DNA of 64,000 nt, taken from NCBI GenBank assembly GCA_021521415.1, contig JAIQDT010001138.1:372001-436000 (forward strand). The letters run 5' to 3'. Each line of letters starts with the position of its first letter. Positions within the stretch are counted from its first letter, which is position 1. Origin of the DNA: Bidens hawaiensis. Lineage: Eukaryota > Streptophyta > Magnoliopsida > Asterales > Asteraceae. The notes under the pieces are model-generated. The model saw nothing but the letters and a program-made list of their open reading frames with translations. It did no database searches and was not told the origin of the DNA. The position numbers and the translations under genes are program-made. Positions 36,206 through 49,459 of the stretch are shown here, one piece after another.

Positions 36206-38588
36206 TGTCACACCCCAACCTACGGCGGAAATTCTGGGGCGAACTGATTGCTCACAACTTTTCAAAGGTTACTATCAAGCAAGATTAATAAATAACAATA
36301 TCTATTTAATTTATTTAAATGAAATAATTACAGTTAAGTACATCAAATATAAAGAAACTACAACAATGATTAATTATTTGTATCATAAAAGGCATCTCTA
36401 CGTGATCTCCATCTTGCTAAACAACCAAGTTGATAACCTGCAAATGCGCATAAACGTCAACAACACATGTTGAGTGAGTAAAACACCAATTTCAGACACA
36501 ACAGTAATAGTATATATAATATATAAAGAAAGATGCAAACTGTTCCTGTGAAATAAATAGTTAAACCATAGCACATACACAAACAATCAAACATAAAGCA
36601 AGGGCTAAACCGTTGCCATACGAATGGACATTGGTTACCAAAAATGAGATGTCGGTGAAACCATTGTCAACGCGTCGGACGCCAGCCACTACGACGGTCG
36701 TATGATCATACTAGACTGAGAATATGTTGGACCTCTCCGAATGTGGTTCAAATAAAACAAGTAAGCAAATAGCAAGGTAGGCATAAACTGATATACACAC
36801 AAGGGTTAAACAATTGCGGTTTTGAATACTAGATAATAGATAAATATGATACGATACGCATATGTCCCCAAAAAGATATAAAAATAAGTAAAAAGGGGAG
36901 TGATTACTCACCTGATCGGATGAACGAAATATAAGTGAAGATGATATGAGAAAGATAAATCCTTCGGGATATATCGACAAGGATTCCTAGTTAAATAGGA
37001 TAATATATATTAGTTATAAATGATTTAACATAATTTAGCATTATGAGTTATTAACAAATGAGATAATGCGTATTATTGATTGAACGATTTATTTCTATAT
37101 GGATTATTATTGCAAAGATTAATATTATTGTTCATCATATATTTATAAAAAGATTATCTTTATAAAAATATCATTGTTTGTACTTGAACCAAATATACTA
37201 ATAAAATAAGTTAAAATATATAGATTTAGTATAAAATATACTTATAACAATAGTGGGATACATATATAATTAGATAAATAATTAAAATAAAATACTTTAA
37301 TAAAATATGAGATATGCTTGTAATATTTGAATAAATACAATCCAATATTTAAATATTCAATATATAATCATAATATATAAGAAAATCATAAAATAAGTTA
37401 AATAATTATAATAATAATATTTAGGCGAATATATATTTTAAGTCCACGACGAAAGTTAGTTTATGAACAACTGATAAATATATACTTAACGTGTTTATTA
37501 GTTTTATACCTTTTTATTTAAAAGAAAACAATTTATATACATACACACACACACACACTAACGTTTCATAAAATTGCTCACAATAGGCTACGTTAAGCTA
37601 GACGTGTCGGATTCGCAAAAATAAAGTTTATTTGACATTTATATTGATTATAAGGATTTAATACAAAAACCAAAACATTTAAAAGAAAACAAAAACATGC
37701 TGGCCAGGGCTCGAACCCGCGCCTGGCCGGCTCACATATGATTAACAAACACCCAACAAACCAGTTGATCCAAGAGATCTGTGGTTTAAGAAACGAGAAA
37801 ACTAGATTAAATATGGCATCCCCAAATAACCCCCAAATCAAAAGAATCCTAAATCAAGAACTTGTTCAATCCGTTATTAATTATTCGATTAAGCATAGGG
37901 TTACTGATTAAGGGTTACAAACGACCAAAAGGCGAGTTTTAATTACCAGATATGATGTAGAGTAAATGGAGAACGGTGAGGGAGGGACGACGGCCAAAAC
38001 AGCATCGAATTTTGATATCAGCAGCGTGTTATAATCCAATTCAAGTTAGGGATTGGGTCGCGAGGGTGTAATGAGCGTGCATATCAGTTTAATTGAATTA
38101 TTATCAACTGCAAATGGTATGTTGACATAGCGATCAAAGACGGTTTTGATTATTTTTGTTAATCCGCTTCATAATGATCTTGGTTTCTAAATCAATAATG
38201 TCGGTTTAGGTTAAATTAGCATAAACGAATCAATTGAACGAATTTGATCTTGTTTCCTAATTGGTTATTTATATAAACTGGTCACGATCATGGGTTCAAA
38301 TACGGGTTACGATTCTTGGGTTTGTATTAAATAAAATATTTAAATTAGATTTGCTAAAAAGTCCCATAGTTTCAATGTGGATACAAAATGAGGTTAAATT
38401 ATAGAGTAGGGTGTAAATTGCATTTAAATGAAAGTTGTTTATATATAATAAATAATATAGTAAAGAATAAATAATAAAATATTATTAATTCGATAAATGC
38501 GAAATTTTGTTGATTAAAACACCCGAAAATGAAAACGGGTCGGGTATTGGATATAAAATATATTAGTTTGAAACCCCGAGTTGTTACA
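36206..38588 (-). repeat. Left LTR (L), about 2.38 kb
   Basis: Starts tgtcacacccc and ends gagttgttaca (TG..CA). Contains a tRNA-like A/B-box module, a CA microsatellite at about 37546-37558 and no gene. In element orientation it is the 3' LTR. Confidence 0.8.
37689..37770 (-). repeat. tRNA-like A/B-box module in the LTR (second copy at 42994-43075)
   Basis: On the minus strand tggatcaactgg (A-box-like) and gggttcgagccc (perfect B box) stand about 45 bases apart. No full cloverleaf is formed, so it is not called a tRNA gene. Confidence 0.45.
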
Positions 38589-38604
38589 GTCTCCCCTACT
38601 TTAG
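38589..38604 (-). other. Polypurine tract, unit 1 (second copy at 43894-43909)
   Basis: On the minus strand aaagtaggggagac directly precedes the LTR start tgtaacaactc. It is the expected site for plus-strand DNA priming of the retrotransposon. Confidence 0.7.
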
Positions 38605-40219
38605 GAAATTTCGTCTCGAAATTAAAGGATAATATAACAAACCATTAAATTTTAAGAAAAAAATTTTTAAATATAACTTTTAAAATTTGTCATAACACGG
38701 AATTTTGAATAGTCAAAAGAACGCTCCAAATGAAAATCCGATAAGGACACTTATATATAGGATGTATCAGCGGCGTATCCACCATGTCCTTGTCATTTCA
38801 TCATTTGTACCGTTATCCCAACTACTTTCGATTCTATATTATGACACACAATTGCACACATTATGATTTCCATGCGAGGACTTCGATAATTATGTAGGCC
38901 TCCATAATTACGTAGATCGTCGGATGGTCCACATAATTCGTCTTATCGTGTTGGTTTTCCAAAACATTTGAAAGACATGATTTTTAGAGAAAAAAAACAT
39001 GAATCTTAATACGTTTTGGTTATAAATAGAAGACAGTCATTGTGTAAAATTTTGCTAAAAAGATGATTTTTTTTAGTGTGTTAAATAAAATATTAAAATC
39101 CCTAAAACGTTTTTTTTGATAAAAGTTATAAATCCTTGGAAGTTTGAAAAGGAAAGAATTCTTTAGGTTTGAGAGTGGAACGAATTGAGATAAATGAGGA
39201 CAAGAGGTAACTAGGAGTACGGTATTATAGAAGGTTGTCTTTTGAAAAGACAGATTTTATTGCATGATCATAGTCACTTAAAATTAATAAACTATTGATA
39301 TTAAAATTGTTTAAATAAAAAAAAAATTGATTAAAAACTTGAACGTTTTGAGAAAAATAAATTATGTTTAGATAAAAATGACAAAAACATCCTCTTTGTA
39401 AACTTAGTTATGAATAACTTGATTAATTAGTGCTATAAAAATTTGAATAATTAAAGTCGATTGAACTAAAATATTTTGATTAGGTTACAACGTAGGGTTT
39501 AATAGAGTAAGTTTGGAAACTTTGAGCATGAAGAATATGATTGAATCGGGAACACACATGGCGTAGGTAATTAGGATTTCCATAGTTGTGGCAAGTGTTA
39601 ACAAGATAATCGAACGATTACATTGGGTGCAAAACGATATGAGGATTGAATTGAATAGTGATAGTGGCAAGTGAAGCGTAATGAGTGAATTTTGAAGTAA
39701 AGTTCCTTGTTCGAGACGCCATGATTTTGTTGAGATTGATTGTTAATTGGATTAATAGCATGTAGTTGTTGTTGTAGGCTTGCGTTTGTTATTGTTGTGG
39801 TTATGAGAATAAGTAGGGGTAATTGAATTGAATTTATTAGAGAAGAAGTTAGTGAACAAGATTGATTTGATTGCATTTATGTTTTGAAAATTGAGTTCAT
39901 ATTTTAGAGATCGCGGGAACTATCTGCTTGACTAACATGTGGCCATGAAGCGGTTATAGAAAAATAAATGGTTGATGTGGTTTAAAGTTGAGAAAACATT
40001 CTATGATTAATAAAGATGTGATTTAATGAGAAGATTGGATATGTGCATAGATTTCATAAGAGTTATTGTATAAATGAAACTTAAATAGGTTATGTTGATG
40101 ATTTTTCATAAATATTGAAAATCAATGAGTTAATTTGAGGAGTGAATGAGTTTTATCAAAGTTTAATATGTTTTAACAATTAAAATTTGAGGTTGAATAC
40201 TTGAAATATGCTTAATAAG

Positions 40220-40277
<58 letters not shown>

Positions 40278-41484
40278 CCATGAGTATAAGAAAGCCATTT
40301 GATTCTTAAATTGTGGGATAATATTATTTAAATTACTGGATATTTTGATAATAATGTGATAAGATGAATAGGTGGAAACTAGTAGAGTGTAAATTGTTTT
40401 GATTGGCTTGTGATAACCGAGGCTTAATGAATGAAGAATTTATATCCGATCAGGAGAATAAAAATGTTTTCAGTGTATGAATAGATCGAACCAATAGATC
40501 TTGATTCAAAAATGATTTAGTAAGTAAGGAATTGAGTAATTATATAATAATTGAATAATCGAATAGTTAATTCAAATCATAAATTGTTTCATATAAAAAT
40601 CAAACAAATAAACAAATAATGAATGTTCATCGATGTGTTTGGTTTCCCATGAGCTTTCCATGGCATTTTGTTTCCCCAACTTATTAGCATACCAAAACCA
40701 AAACAAATGTGTTAGTCGGCCTCCCATGAGCATTACATGGCAATTTGAATGACCCAACTTAATTAACGAATCAACGAACCAATTGAGTTCGTCGGCCCAT
40801 GAGCGTTACATGGCGATTTGACCGACCAAACTAAATAACGAATAAACGAACTCAAGCATAAGTAGTTGAAACATCTCGTGTATCACCACAGATGATAATG
40901 CTCAAACAAAATATCGCAAGTATAACGAATTGAGCAAATGTATAGTTGGCGTGTCCATGGCGTCCCATGGGTTTTACACCTGACTAGACATTTTAAAAAC
41001 AATAAAACTCAATAAAGGGTGTAACCGTTTGGCCGATTACGTTAAACGCTTAAAGTGTCGGTCGCATGACAATTTCCACTATGGCGGGGAATTTTGTTAC
41101 ACTTCCTAGTTTTAAGTGAAAAAGAGCAAAAATAAAGCTATGAAATTCACAAGGAAATTTCCGACAATAAAAGGCAATCTAATAAAAGTCATTAGAAATA
41201 TTTTAAGATTGAGGCATAGCCTCGGAGTTATAAAATATTTTGAGAATGAGACATAGTCTCGGATTAATAAAATATTTTGAGAGTGAAGCATAGCTTCGGA
41301 GTTGTGTGTGTGTGCATGACAATAATATAAACAATTAACTAAGCAGTTAAATAATATCTAATCAAACAAGCAATTACGTAAGCTGTAAACAATCAAATAG
41401 AACACATCAGGTAAACAGATAAGCACGTATGGGGTTCCTAAGCATGTTACTAAGGCATCACTAACGACCTATCTTAAACCTTCA
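38605..41484 (-). other. Internal region 1 of the retrotransposon, non-coding
   Basis: About 2.9 kb without a meaningful long frame on either strand; the frames at 39485-39876 and 40572-40757 recur unchanged in unit 2 only because the DNA is duplicated. It includes a (TA)n run at about 40217-40274, three degenerate cccatgagc..acatggc modules at 40640-40815 and three 42-bp modules with gcatagcctcgga-type words at 41205-41302. It fits a LARD-like non-autonomous element. Confidence 0.7.
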
Positions 41485-41497
41485 GCTCCGATACCAA
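41485..41497 (-). other. Primer-binding site, unit 1 (second copy at 46814-46826)
   Basis: On the minus strand ttggtatcggagc follows the LTR after two bases. It matches the 3' end of initiator tRNA-Met with one mismatch (tggtatcagagc expected), the usual primer for plant LTR retrotransposons. Confidence 0.8.
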
Positions 41498-41499
41498 TC

Positions 41500-43893
41500 T
41501 GTCACACCCCAACCTACGGCGGAAATGCCGGGGCGAACTGATTGCTCACAGCTTTTCAAAGGTTACTATCAAGCAAGATTAATAAATGACAATATCTATT
41601 TAATTTATTTAAATGAAATAATTACAGTTAAGTACATCAAGTATAAAGAAACTACAACAATGATTAATTATTTGTATCCTAAAAGGCATCTCTACGTGAT
41701 CTCCATCTTGCTAAACAACCAAGCTGATAACCTGCAAATGCGCATAAAATATATTTTTGTCAACAACACATGTTGAGTGAGTAAAACACCAGTTTCAGAC
41801 ACAACAGTAATAGTATATATAATATATAAAGAAAGATGCAAACTGTTCCTGTGAGATAAATAGTTAAACCATAGCACATACACAAACAATCAAACATAAA
41901 GCAAGGGCTAAACCGTTGCCATACGAATGGACATTGGTTACCAAAAATGAGATGTCGGTGAAACCATTGTCAACGCGTCGGACGCCGGCCACTACGACGG
42001 TCGTATGATCATACTAGACTGAGAATATGTTGGACCTCTCCGAATGTGGTTCAAATAAAACAAGTAAGCAAATAGCAAGGTAGGCATAAACTGATATACA
42101 CACAAGGGTTAAACAGTTGCGGTTTTGAATACTAGATAATAGATAAATATGATACGATACGCATATGTCCCCAAAAAGATATAAAAATAAGTAAAAAGGG
42201 GAGTGATTACTCACCTGATCGGATGAACGAAATATAAGTGAAGATGATATGAGAAAGATAAATCCTTCGGGATATATCGACAAGGATTCCTAGTTAAATA
42301 GGATAATATATATTAGTTATAAATGATTTAACATAATTTAGCATTATGAGTTATTAACAAATGAGATAATGCGTATTATTGATTGAACGATTTATTTCTA
42401 TATGGATTATTATTGCAAAGATTAATATTATTGTTCATCATATATTTATAAAAAGATTATCTTTATAAAAATATCATTGTTTGTACTTGAACCAAATATA
42501 CTAATAAAATAAGTTAAAATATATAGATTTAGTATAAAATATACTTATAACAATAGTGGGATACATATATAATTAGATAAATAATTAAAATAAAATACTT
42601 TAATAAAATATGAGATATGCTTGTAATATTTGAATAAATACAATCCAATATTTAAATATTCAATATATAATCATAATATATAAGAAAATCATAAAATAAG
42701 TTAAATAATTATAATAATAATATTTAGGCGAATATATATTTTAAGTCCACGACGAAAGTTAGTTTATGAACAACTGATAAATATATACTTAACGTGTTTA
42801 TTAGTTTTATACCTTTTTATTTAAAAGAAAACAATTTATATACATACACACACACACACACACTAACGTTTCATAAAATTGCTCACAATAGGCTACGTTA
42901 AGCTAGACGTGTCGGATTCGCAAAAATAAAGTTTATTTGACATTTATATTGATTATAAGGATTTAATACAAAAACCAAAACATTTAAAAGAAAACAAAAA
43001 CATGCTGGCCAGGGCTCGAACCCGCGCCTGGCCGGCTCACATATGATTAACAAACACCCAACAAACCAGTTGATCCAAGAGATCTGTGGTTTAAGAAACG
43101 AGAAAACTAGATTAAATATGGCATCCCCAAATAACCCCCAAATCAAAAGAATCCTAAATCAAGAACTTGTTCAATCCGTTATTAATTATTCGATTAAGCA
43201 TAGGGTTACTGATTAAGGGTTACAAACGACCAAAAGGCGAGTTTTAATTACCAGATATGATGTAGAGTAAATGGAGAACGGTGAGGGAGGGACGACGGCC
43301 AAAACAGCATCGAATTTTGATATCAGCAGCGTGTTATAATCCAATTCAAGTTAGGGATTGGGTCGCGAGGGTGTAATGAGCGTGCATATCAGTTTAATTG
43401 AATTATTATCAACTGCAAATGGTATGTTGACATAGCGATCAAAGACGGTTTTGATTATTTTTGTTAATCCGCTTCATAATGATCTTGGTTTCTAAATCAA
43501 TAATGTCGGTTTAGGTTAAATTAGCATAAACGAATCAATTGAACGAATTTGATCTTGTTTCCTAATTGGTTATTTATATAAACTGGTCACGATCATGGGT
43601 TCAAATACGGGTTACGATTCTTGGGTTTGTATTAAATAAAATATTTAAATTAGATTTGCTAAAAAGTCCCATAGTTTCAATGTGGATACAAAATGAGGTT
43701 AAATTATAGAGTAGGGTGTAAATTGCATTTAAATGAAAGTTGTTTATATATAATAAATAATATAGTAAAGAATAAATAATAAAATATTATTAATTCGATA
43801 AATGCGAAATTTTGTTGATTAAAACACCCGAAAATGAAAACGGGTCGGGTATTGGATATAAAATATATTAGTTTGAAACCCCGAGTTGTTACA
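41500..43893 (-). repeat. Middle LTR (M), recombinant, about 2.39 kb
   Basis: Up to 41987 its variants agree with the right LTR against the left one (for example gaaatgcc, a 9-base longer stretch aaaatatatttttg, gccggcc). From 42021 onward it agrees with the left LTR against the right one (gactgagaatatgttgg, aaacaagtaag, and absence of a 53-bp segment). Confidence 0.85.
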
Positions 43894-45532
43894 GTCTCCC
43901 CTACTTTAGGAAATTTCGTCTCGAAATTAAAGGATAATATAACAAACCATTAAATTTTAAGAAAAAAATTTTTAAATATAACTTTTAAAATTTGTCATAA
44001 CACGGAATTTTGAATAGTCAAAAGAACGCTCCAAATGAAAATCCGATAAGGACACTTATATATAGGATGTATCAGCGGCGTATCCACCATGTCCTTGTCA
44101 TTTCATCATTTGTACCGTTATCCCAACTACTTTCGATTCTATATTATGACACACAATTGCACACATTATGATTTCCATGCGAGGACTTCGATAATTATGT
44201 AGGCCTCCATAATTACGTAGATCGTCGGATGGTCCACATAATTCGTCTTATCGTGTTGGTTTTCCAAAACATTTGAAAGACATGATTTTTAGAGAAAAAA
44301 AACATGAATCTTAATACGTTTTGGTTATAAATAGAAGACAGTCATTGTGTAAAATTTTGCTAAAAAGATGATTTTTTTTAGTGTGTTAAATAAAATATTA
44401 AAATCCCTAAAACGTTTTTTTTGATAAAAGTTATAAATCCTTGGAAGTTTGAAAAGGAAAGAATTCTTTAGGTTTGAGAGTGGAACGAATTGAGATAAAT
44501 GAGGACAAGAGGTAACTAGGAGTACGGTATTATAGAAGGTTGTCTTTTGAAAAGACAGATTTTATTGCATGATCATAGTCACTTAAAATTAATAAACTAT
44601 TGATATTAAAATTGTTTAAATAAAAAAAAAATTGATTAAAAACTTGTTATAATGTACGTTTTGAGAAAAATAAATTATGTTTAGATAAAAATGACAAAAA
44701 CATCCTCTTTGTAAACTTAGTTATGAATAACTTGATTAATTAGTGCTATAAAAATTTGAATAATTAAAGTCGATTGAACTAAAATATTTTGATTAGGTTA
44801 CAACGTAGGGTTTAATAGAGTAAGTTTGGAAACTTTGAGCATGAAGAATATGATTGAATCGGGAACACACATGGCGTAGGTAATTAGGATTTCCATAGTT
44901 GTGGCAAGTGTTAACAAGATAATCGAACGATTACATTGGGTGCAAAACGATATGAGGATTGAATTGAATAGTGATAGTGGCAAGTGAAGCGTAATGAGTG
45001 AATTTTGAAGTAAAGTTCCTTGTTCGAGACGCCATGATTTTGTTGAGATTGATTGTTAATTGGATTAATAGCATGTAGTTGTTGTTGTAGGCTTGCGTTT
45101 GTTATTGTTGTGGTTATGAGAATAAGTAGGGGTAATTGAATTGAATTTATTAGAGAAGAAGTTAGTGAACAAGATTGATTTGATTGCATTTATGTTTTGA
45201 AAATTGAGTTCATATTTTAGAGATCGCGGGAACTATCTGCTTGACTAACATGTGGCCATGAAGCGGTTATAGAAAAATAAATGGTTGATGTGGTTTAAAG
45301 TTGAGAAAACATTCTATGATTAATAAAGATGTGATTTAATGAGAAGATTGGATATGTGCATAGATTTCATAAGAGTTATTGTATAAATGAAACTTAAATA
45401 GGTTATGTTGATGATTTTTCATAAATATTGAAAATCAATGAGTTAATTTGAGGAGTGAATGAGTTTTATCAAAGTTTAATATGTTTTAACAATTAAAATT
45501 TGAGGTTGAATACTTGAAATATGCTTAATAAG

Positions 45533-45606
<74 letters not shown>

Positions 45607-46828
45607 CCATGAGTATAAGAAAGCCATTTGATTCTTAAATTGTGGGATAATATTATTTAAATTACTGGATATTTTGATAATAATGTGATAAGATGAATAG
45701 GTGGAAACTAGTAGAGTGTAAATTGTTTTGATTGGCTTGTGATAACCGAGGCTTAATGAATGAAGAATTTATATCCGATCAGGAGAATAAAAATGTTTTC
45801 AGTGTATGAATAGATCGAACCAATAGATCTTGATTCAAAAATGATTTAGTAAGTAAGGAATTGAGTAATTATATAATAATTGAATAATCGAATAGTTAAT
45901 TCAAATCATAAATTGTTTCATATAAAAATCAAACAAATAAACAAATAATGAATGTTCATCGATGTGTTTGGTTTCCCATGAGCTTTCCATGGCATTTTGT
46001 TTCCCCAACTTATTAGCATACCAAAACCAAAACAAATGTGTTAGTCGGCCTCCCATGAGCATTACATGGCAATTTGAATGACCCAACTTAATTAACGAAT
46101 CAACGAACCAATTGAGTTCGTCGGCCCATGAGCGTTACATGGCGATTTGACCGACCAAACTAAATAACGAATAAACGAACTCAAGCATAAGTAGTTGAAA
46201 CATCTCGTGTATCACCACAGATGATAATGCTCAAACAAAATATCGCAAGTATAACGAATTGAGCAAATGTATAGTTGGCGTGTCCATGGCGTCCCATGGG
46301 TTTTACACCTGACTAGACATTTTAAAAACAATAAAACTCAATAAAGGGTGTAACCGTTTGGCCGATTACGTTAAACGCTTAAAGTGTCGGTCGCATGACA
46401 ATTTCCACTATGGCGGGGAATTTTGTTACACTTCCTAGTTTTAAGTGAAAAAGAGCAAAAATAAAGCTATGAAATTCACAAGGAAATTTCCGACAATAAA
46501 AGGCAATCTAATAAAAGTCATTAGAAATATTTTAAGATTGAGGCATAGCCTCGGAGTTATAAAATATTTTGAGAATGAGACATAGTCTCGGATTAATAAA
46601 ATATTTTGAGAGTGAAGCATAGCTTCGGAGTTGTGTGTGTGTGCATGACAATAATATAAACAATTAACTAAGCAGTTAAATAATATCTAATCAAACAAGC
46701 AATTACGTAAGCTGTAAACAATCAAATAGAACACATCAGGTAAACAGATAAGCACGTATGGGGTTCCTAAGCATGTTACTAAGGCATCACTAACGACCTA
46801 TCTTAAACCTTCAGCTCCGATACCAATC
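43894..46828 (-). other. Internal region 2 of the retrotransposon, non-coding
   Basis: Nearly identical to internal region 1. The differences I saw are a short insertion (ttataatgt) at about 44646 and a longer (TA)n run at 45535-45602. Confidence 0.8.
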
Positions 46829-48130
46829 TGTCACACCCCAACCTACGGCGGAAATGCCGGGGCGAACTGATTGCTCACAGCTTTTCAAAGGTTACTATCA
46901 AGCAAGATTAATAAATGACAATATCTATTTAATTTATTTAAATGAAATAATTACAGTTAAGTACATCAAGTATAAAGAAACTACAACAATGATTAATTAT
47001 TTGTATCCTAAAAGGCATCTCTACGTGATCTCCATCTTGCTAAACAACCAAGCTGATAACCTGCAAATGCGCATAAAATATATTTTTGTCAACAACACAT
47101 GTTGAGTGAGTAAAACACCAGTTTCAGACACAACAGTAATAGTATATATAATATATAAAGAAAGATGCAAACTGTTCCTGTGAGATAAATAGTTAAACCA
47201 TAGCACATACACAAACAATCAAACATAAAGCAAGGGCTAAACCGTTGCCATACGAATGGACATTGGTTACCAAAAATGAGATGTCGGTGAAACCATTGTC
47301 AACGCGTCGGACGCCGGCCACTACGACGGTCGTATGATCATACTAGACTTAGAATATCTTGGACCTCTCCGAATGTGGTTCAAATAAAGCAAGTAAGCAA
47401 ATAGCAAGTTAGGCATAAACTGATATACACACAAGGGTTAAACAGTTGCGGTTTTGAATACTATATAATAGATAAATATGATACGATACGCATATGTCCC
47501 CAAACAGATTTAAAAATAAGTAAAAAGGGGAGTGATTACTCACCTGATCGGATGAACGAAATATAAATGAAGATGATGTGAGAAAGATAAATCCTTCGGG
47601 ATATATCGACAAGGATTCCTAGTTAAATAGGATAATATATATTAGTTATAAATGATTTAACATAATTTAGAATTATGAGTTATTAACAAATGAGATAATG
47701 CGTATAATAGATTTGAGATTTCGACATGATTTGAGATATGATTGTGATTAGAATATTATTGATTGAACGATTTATTTCTATATGGATTATTATTGCAAAG
47801 ACTAATATTATTGTTCATCATATATTTATAAAAAGATTATCTTTATAAAAATATCATTGTTTGTACTTGAACCAAATATACTAATGAAATAAGTTAAAAC
47901 ATATAGATTTAGAGTAAAATATACTTATAACAATAGTGGGATACATATATAATTAGATAAATAATTAAAATAAAATACTTTAATAAAATATGAGATATGC
48001 TTGTAATAATTGAATAAATACAATCCAATATTTAAATATTCAATACATAATCATAATATATATAAGAAAATCATAAAATAAGTTAAATAATTATAATAAT
48101 AATATTTAGGCGAATATATATTTTAAGTCC
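46829..48130 (-). repeat. Right LTR (R), truncated to 1.3 kb
   Basis: Identical to the middle LTR at first, then diverging from about 47350. It carries an extra 53-bp segment (agatttgagatttcgacatg onward, about 47707-47759). It breaks off at ttttaagtcc (48130), losing about 1.1 kb of LTR including the CA end. Confidence 0.8.
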
Positions 48131-48149
48131 CATCTAAACTAAAGGGAAA

Positions 48150-48471
48150 TTTTTACAGGGTGGCTATCAGACCCGCAATGTAATATGGAACAGAATGTTG
48201 GGCCAAGGCAAAAGTACGGGAGATGGATGTAGTAGAGATGAGAATGCTACGCTGGATGTGTGGACACACAAGGTTAGATCGAATAAGAAACGGTGTGTTC
48301 CGGGAGAGATTAGAGGTAGCTAAAATATCCGACAAGATAAGAAAGTGGAGACTGAGATGGTTTGGTCATGTGAAGAGAAGACAGACGACGCATCCTGTTA
48401 GAATCGTAGAAAACATTACTATAGAGGGGAGGAGGGGTAGAGGCCGACCTAGACTGACTTGGGAGGAGAGG
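48150..48471 (+). pseudogene. LINE (non-LTR retrotransposon) reverse transcriptase, C-terminal fragment
   Basis: The frame reads VAIRPAM, a stop where relatives have Leu, then YGTECWAKAKVREMDVVEMR, MLRWMCGHTRLDRIRN, LRWFGHVKRR and RRGRGRPRLTWEER. This is the conserved tail of plant LINE reverse transcriptases. Only about 105 codons remain. The left side abuts the truncated LTR and the right side the first base of the Tat LTR, so it is a remnant between two later insertions. Confidence 0.85.
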
Positions 48472-49374
48472 TGTTAGGATATGAATTTTATACTGAGGAT
48501 CCTTTATCCTTGACTGTCTTAAAGATAGTAGATCCTTGAAATATGTATCAGGATATAAAGGATCGACGATCCTCGGTATTACTTGCTTACTAATGATTGC
48601 GTTTAGTATGGTGATGTGTTAGACATGTGTGGCAGCTTTAAGACGTACTTGTATCAATTATCCTCACAGAGCATTCTCTAGCTGGAGCATGGATCCAGGA
48701 TCCTAGTTCAATGTAGCTGTTAATGGACGAACTCATGTGAAGATGGATGTTTAAATATAAACAACGGCTACAAGGCTCGTTCTCCCGCTTATCTCGCTAC
48801 TGGACGGCTATTGGCACGTGGTCAAAAGTCGTGGAGCGGCTAGTGGAAGACTTTCGGATAGTTAGGGAATATTTTTAGTGATATTTTCTTATTTAATTGA
48901 GCTATGATCGAGTAGAACAAACACATGTATGATCACACACACTAGAGCAGAAACAAGCACTCTCTCTATTCACTAGCTTACTTTGTAATCTCGATCATTT
49001 ACTCCACAACGATTGTAACACATTTTTTTTATCTAATATAAACGACGGTGATAGTTTTCACCGTCCGGGGGTTTTTTGTGCCGGAGACCACGATAATCGC
49101 ATACTCATCGACCAAAGGTTACCTTGTTGATCCTTGACCGAAAAGATTCAACCAACGATTACTTGATTAATCCTTGATTGATGAGATTCGATCAAAGATT
49201 ACCTTGATAAGTTTTGACCGAAGTAAGACTATCTTGGTTAAGGGCTTTTTCCCTCGTGATCAAACCTTAGTGTTCACCAATATTACGATTACACGTTTGT
49301 CATTATCGAGTTAGCACCTTACCTCACTTAACAAATTTGGATACTCGATCCTTAACAGATTTTTATCCAAAACA
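48472..49374 (+). repeat. 5' LTR of the Tat element
   Basis: Begins tgttaggatatg and ends tccaaaaca just before the primer-binding site. It has a TATA-like stretch near 48755 (ttaaatataaac) and a stem-loop acggtga..tcaccgt at 49045-49064 followed by cgggggttttttgtg. Agreement with the 3' LTR is largely confined to that hairpin region and the LTR end. Confidence 0.7.
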
Positions 49375-49377
49375 ATT

Positions 49378-49395
49378 TGGCGCCCACCGTGGGGC
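49378..49395 (+). other. Primer-binding site of the Tat element
   Basis: tggcgcccaccgtgggg follows the LTR end after three bases. This is the motif usual at this place in Tat retrotransposons. Confidence 0.7.
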
Positions 49396-49459
49396 AATTG
49401 GTGCTATAATCCATATTATTCCTATCATTCTCAACTTTTTTATACCCATATCACTATCA

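Larger units (their letters stand above)
36206..48130 (-). mobile_element. Tandem LTR retrotransposon array: LTR-internal-LTR-internal-partial LTR
   Basis: Three LTR copies share the start tgtcacaccccaacc at 36206, 41500 and 46829; the periods are 5294 and 5329 bp. On the minus strand each complete unit reads LTR, primer-binding site, internal region, purine tract, LTR. The internal regions have no gag or pol reading frame, so the element is non-autonomous; the relic aatttcgagacgaaattt beside the purine tract is typical of the end of gypsy pol. The array is inserted into the MULE transposase gene (left flank ccgac). The right copy is truncated against a LINE fragment, so the matching target duplication is missing. 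Confidence 0.85.

Noticed and set aside
37700..37730. Possible tRNA genes at the gggttcgagcc-type B boxes
   Set aside because: A and B boxes are present but no complete cloverleaf with acceptor stem could be built, so no tRNA gene is called.
36711..47612. Recurring short frames in the LTR array (for example 37593-37841 and 42898-43146 on the minus strand)
   Set aside because: They recur only because the DNA is duplicated; no known domain, and they lie in LTR or non-coding internal sequence.
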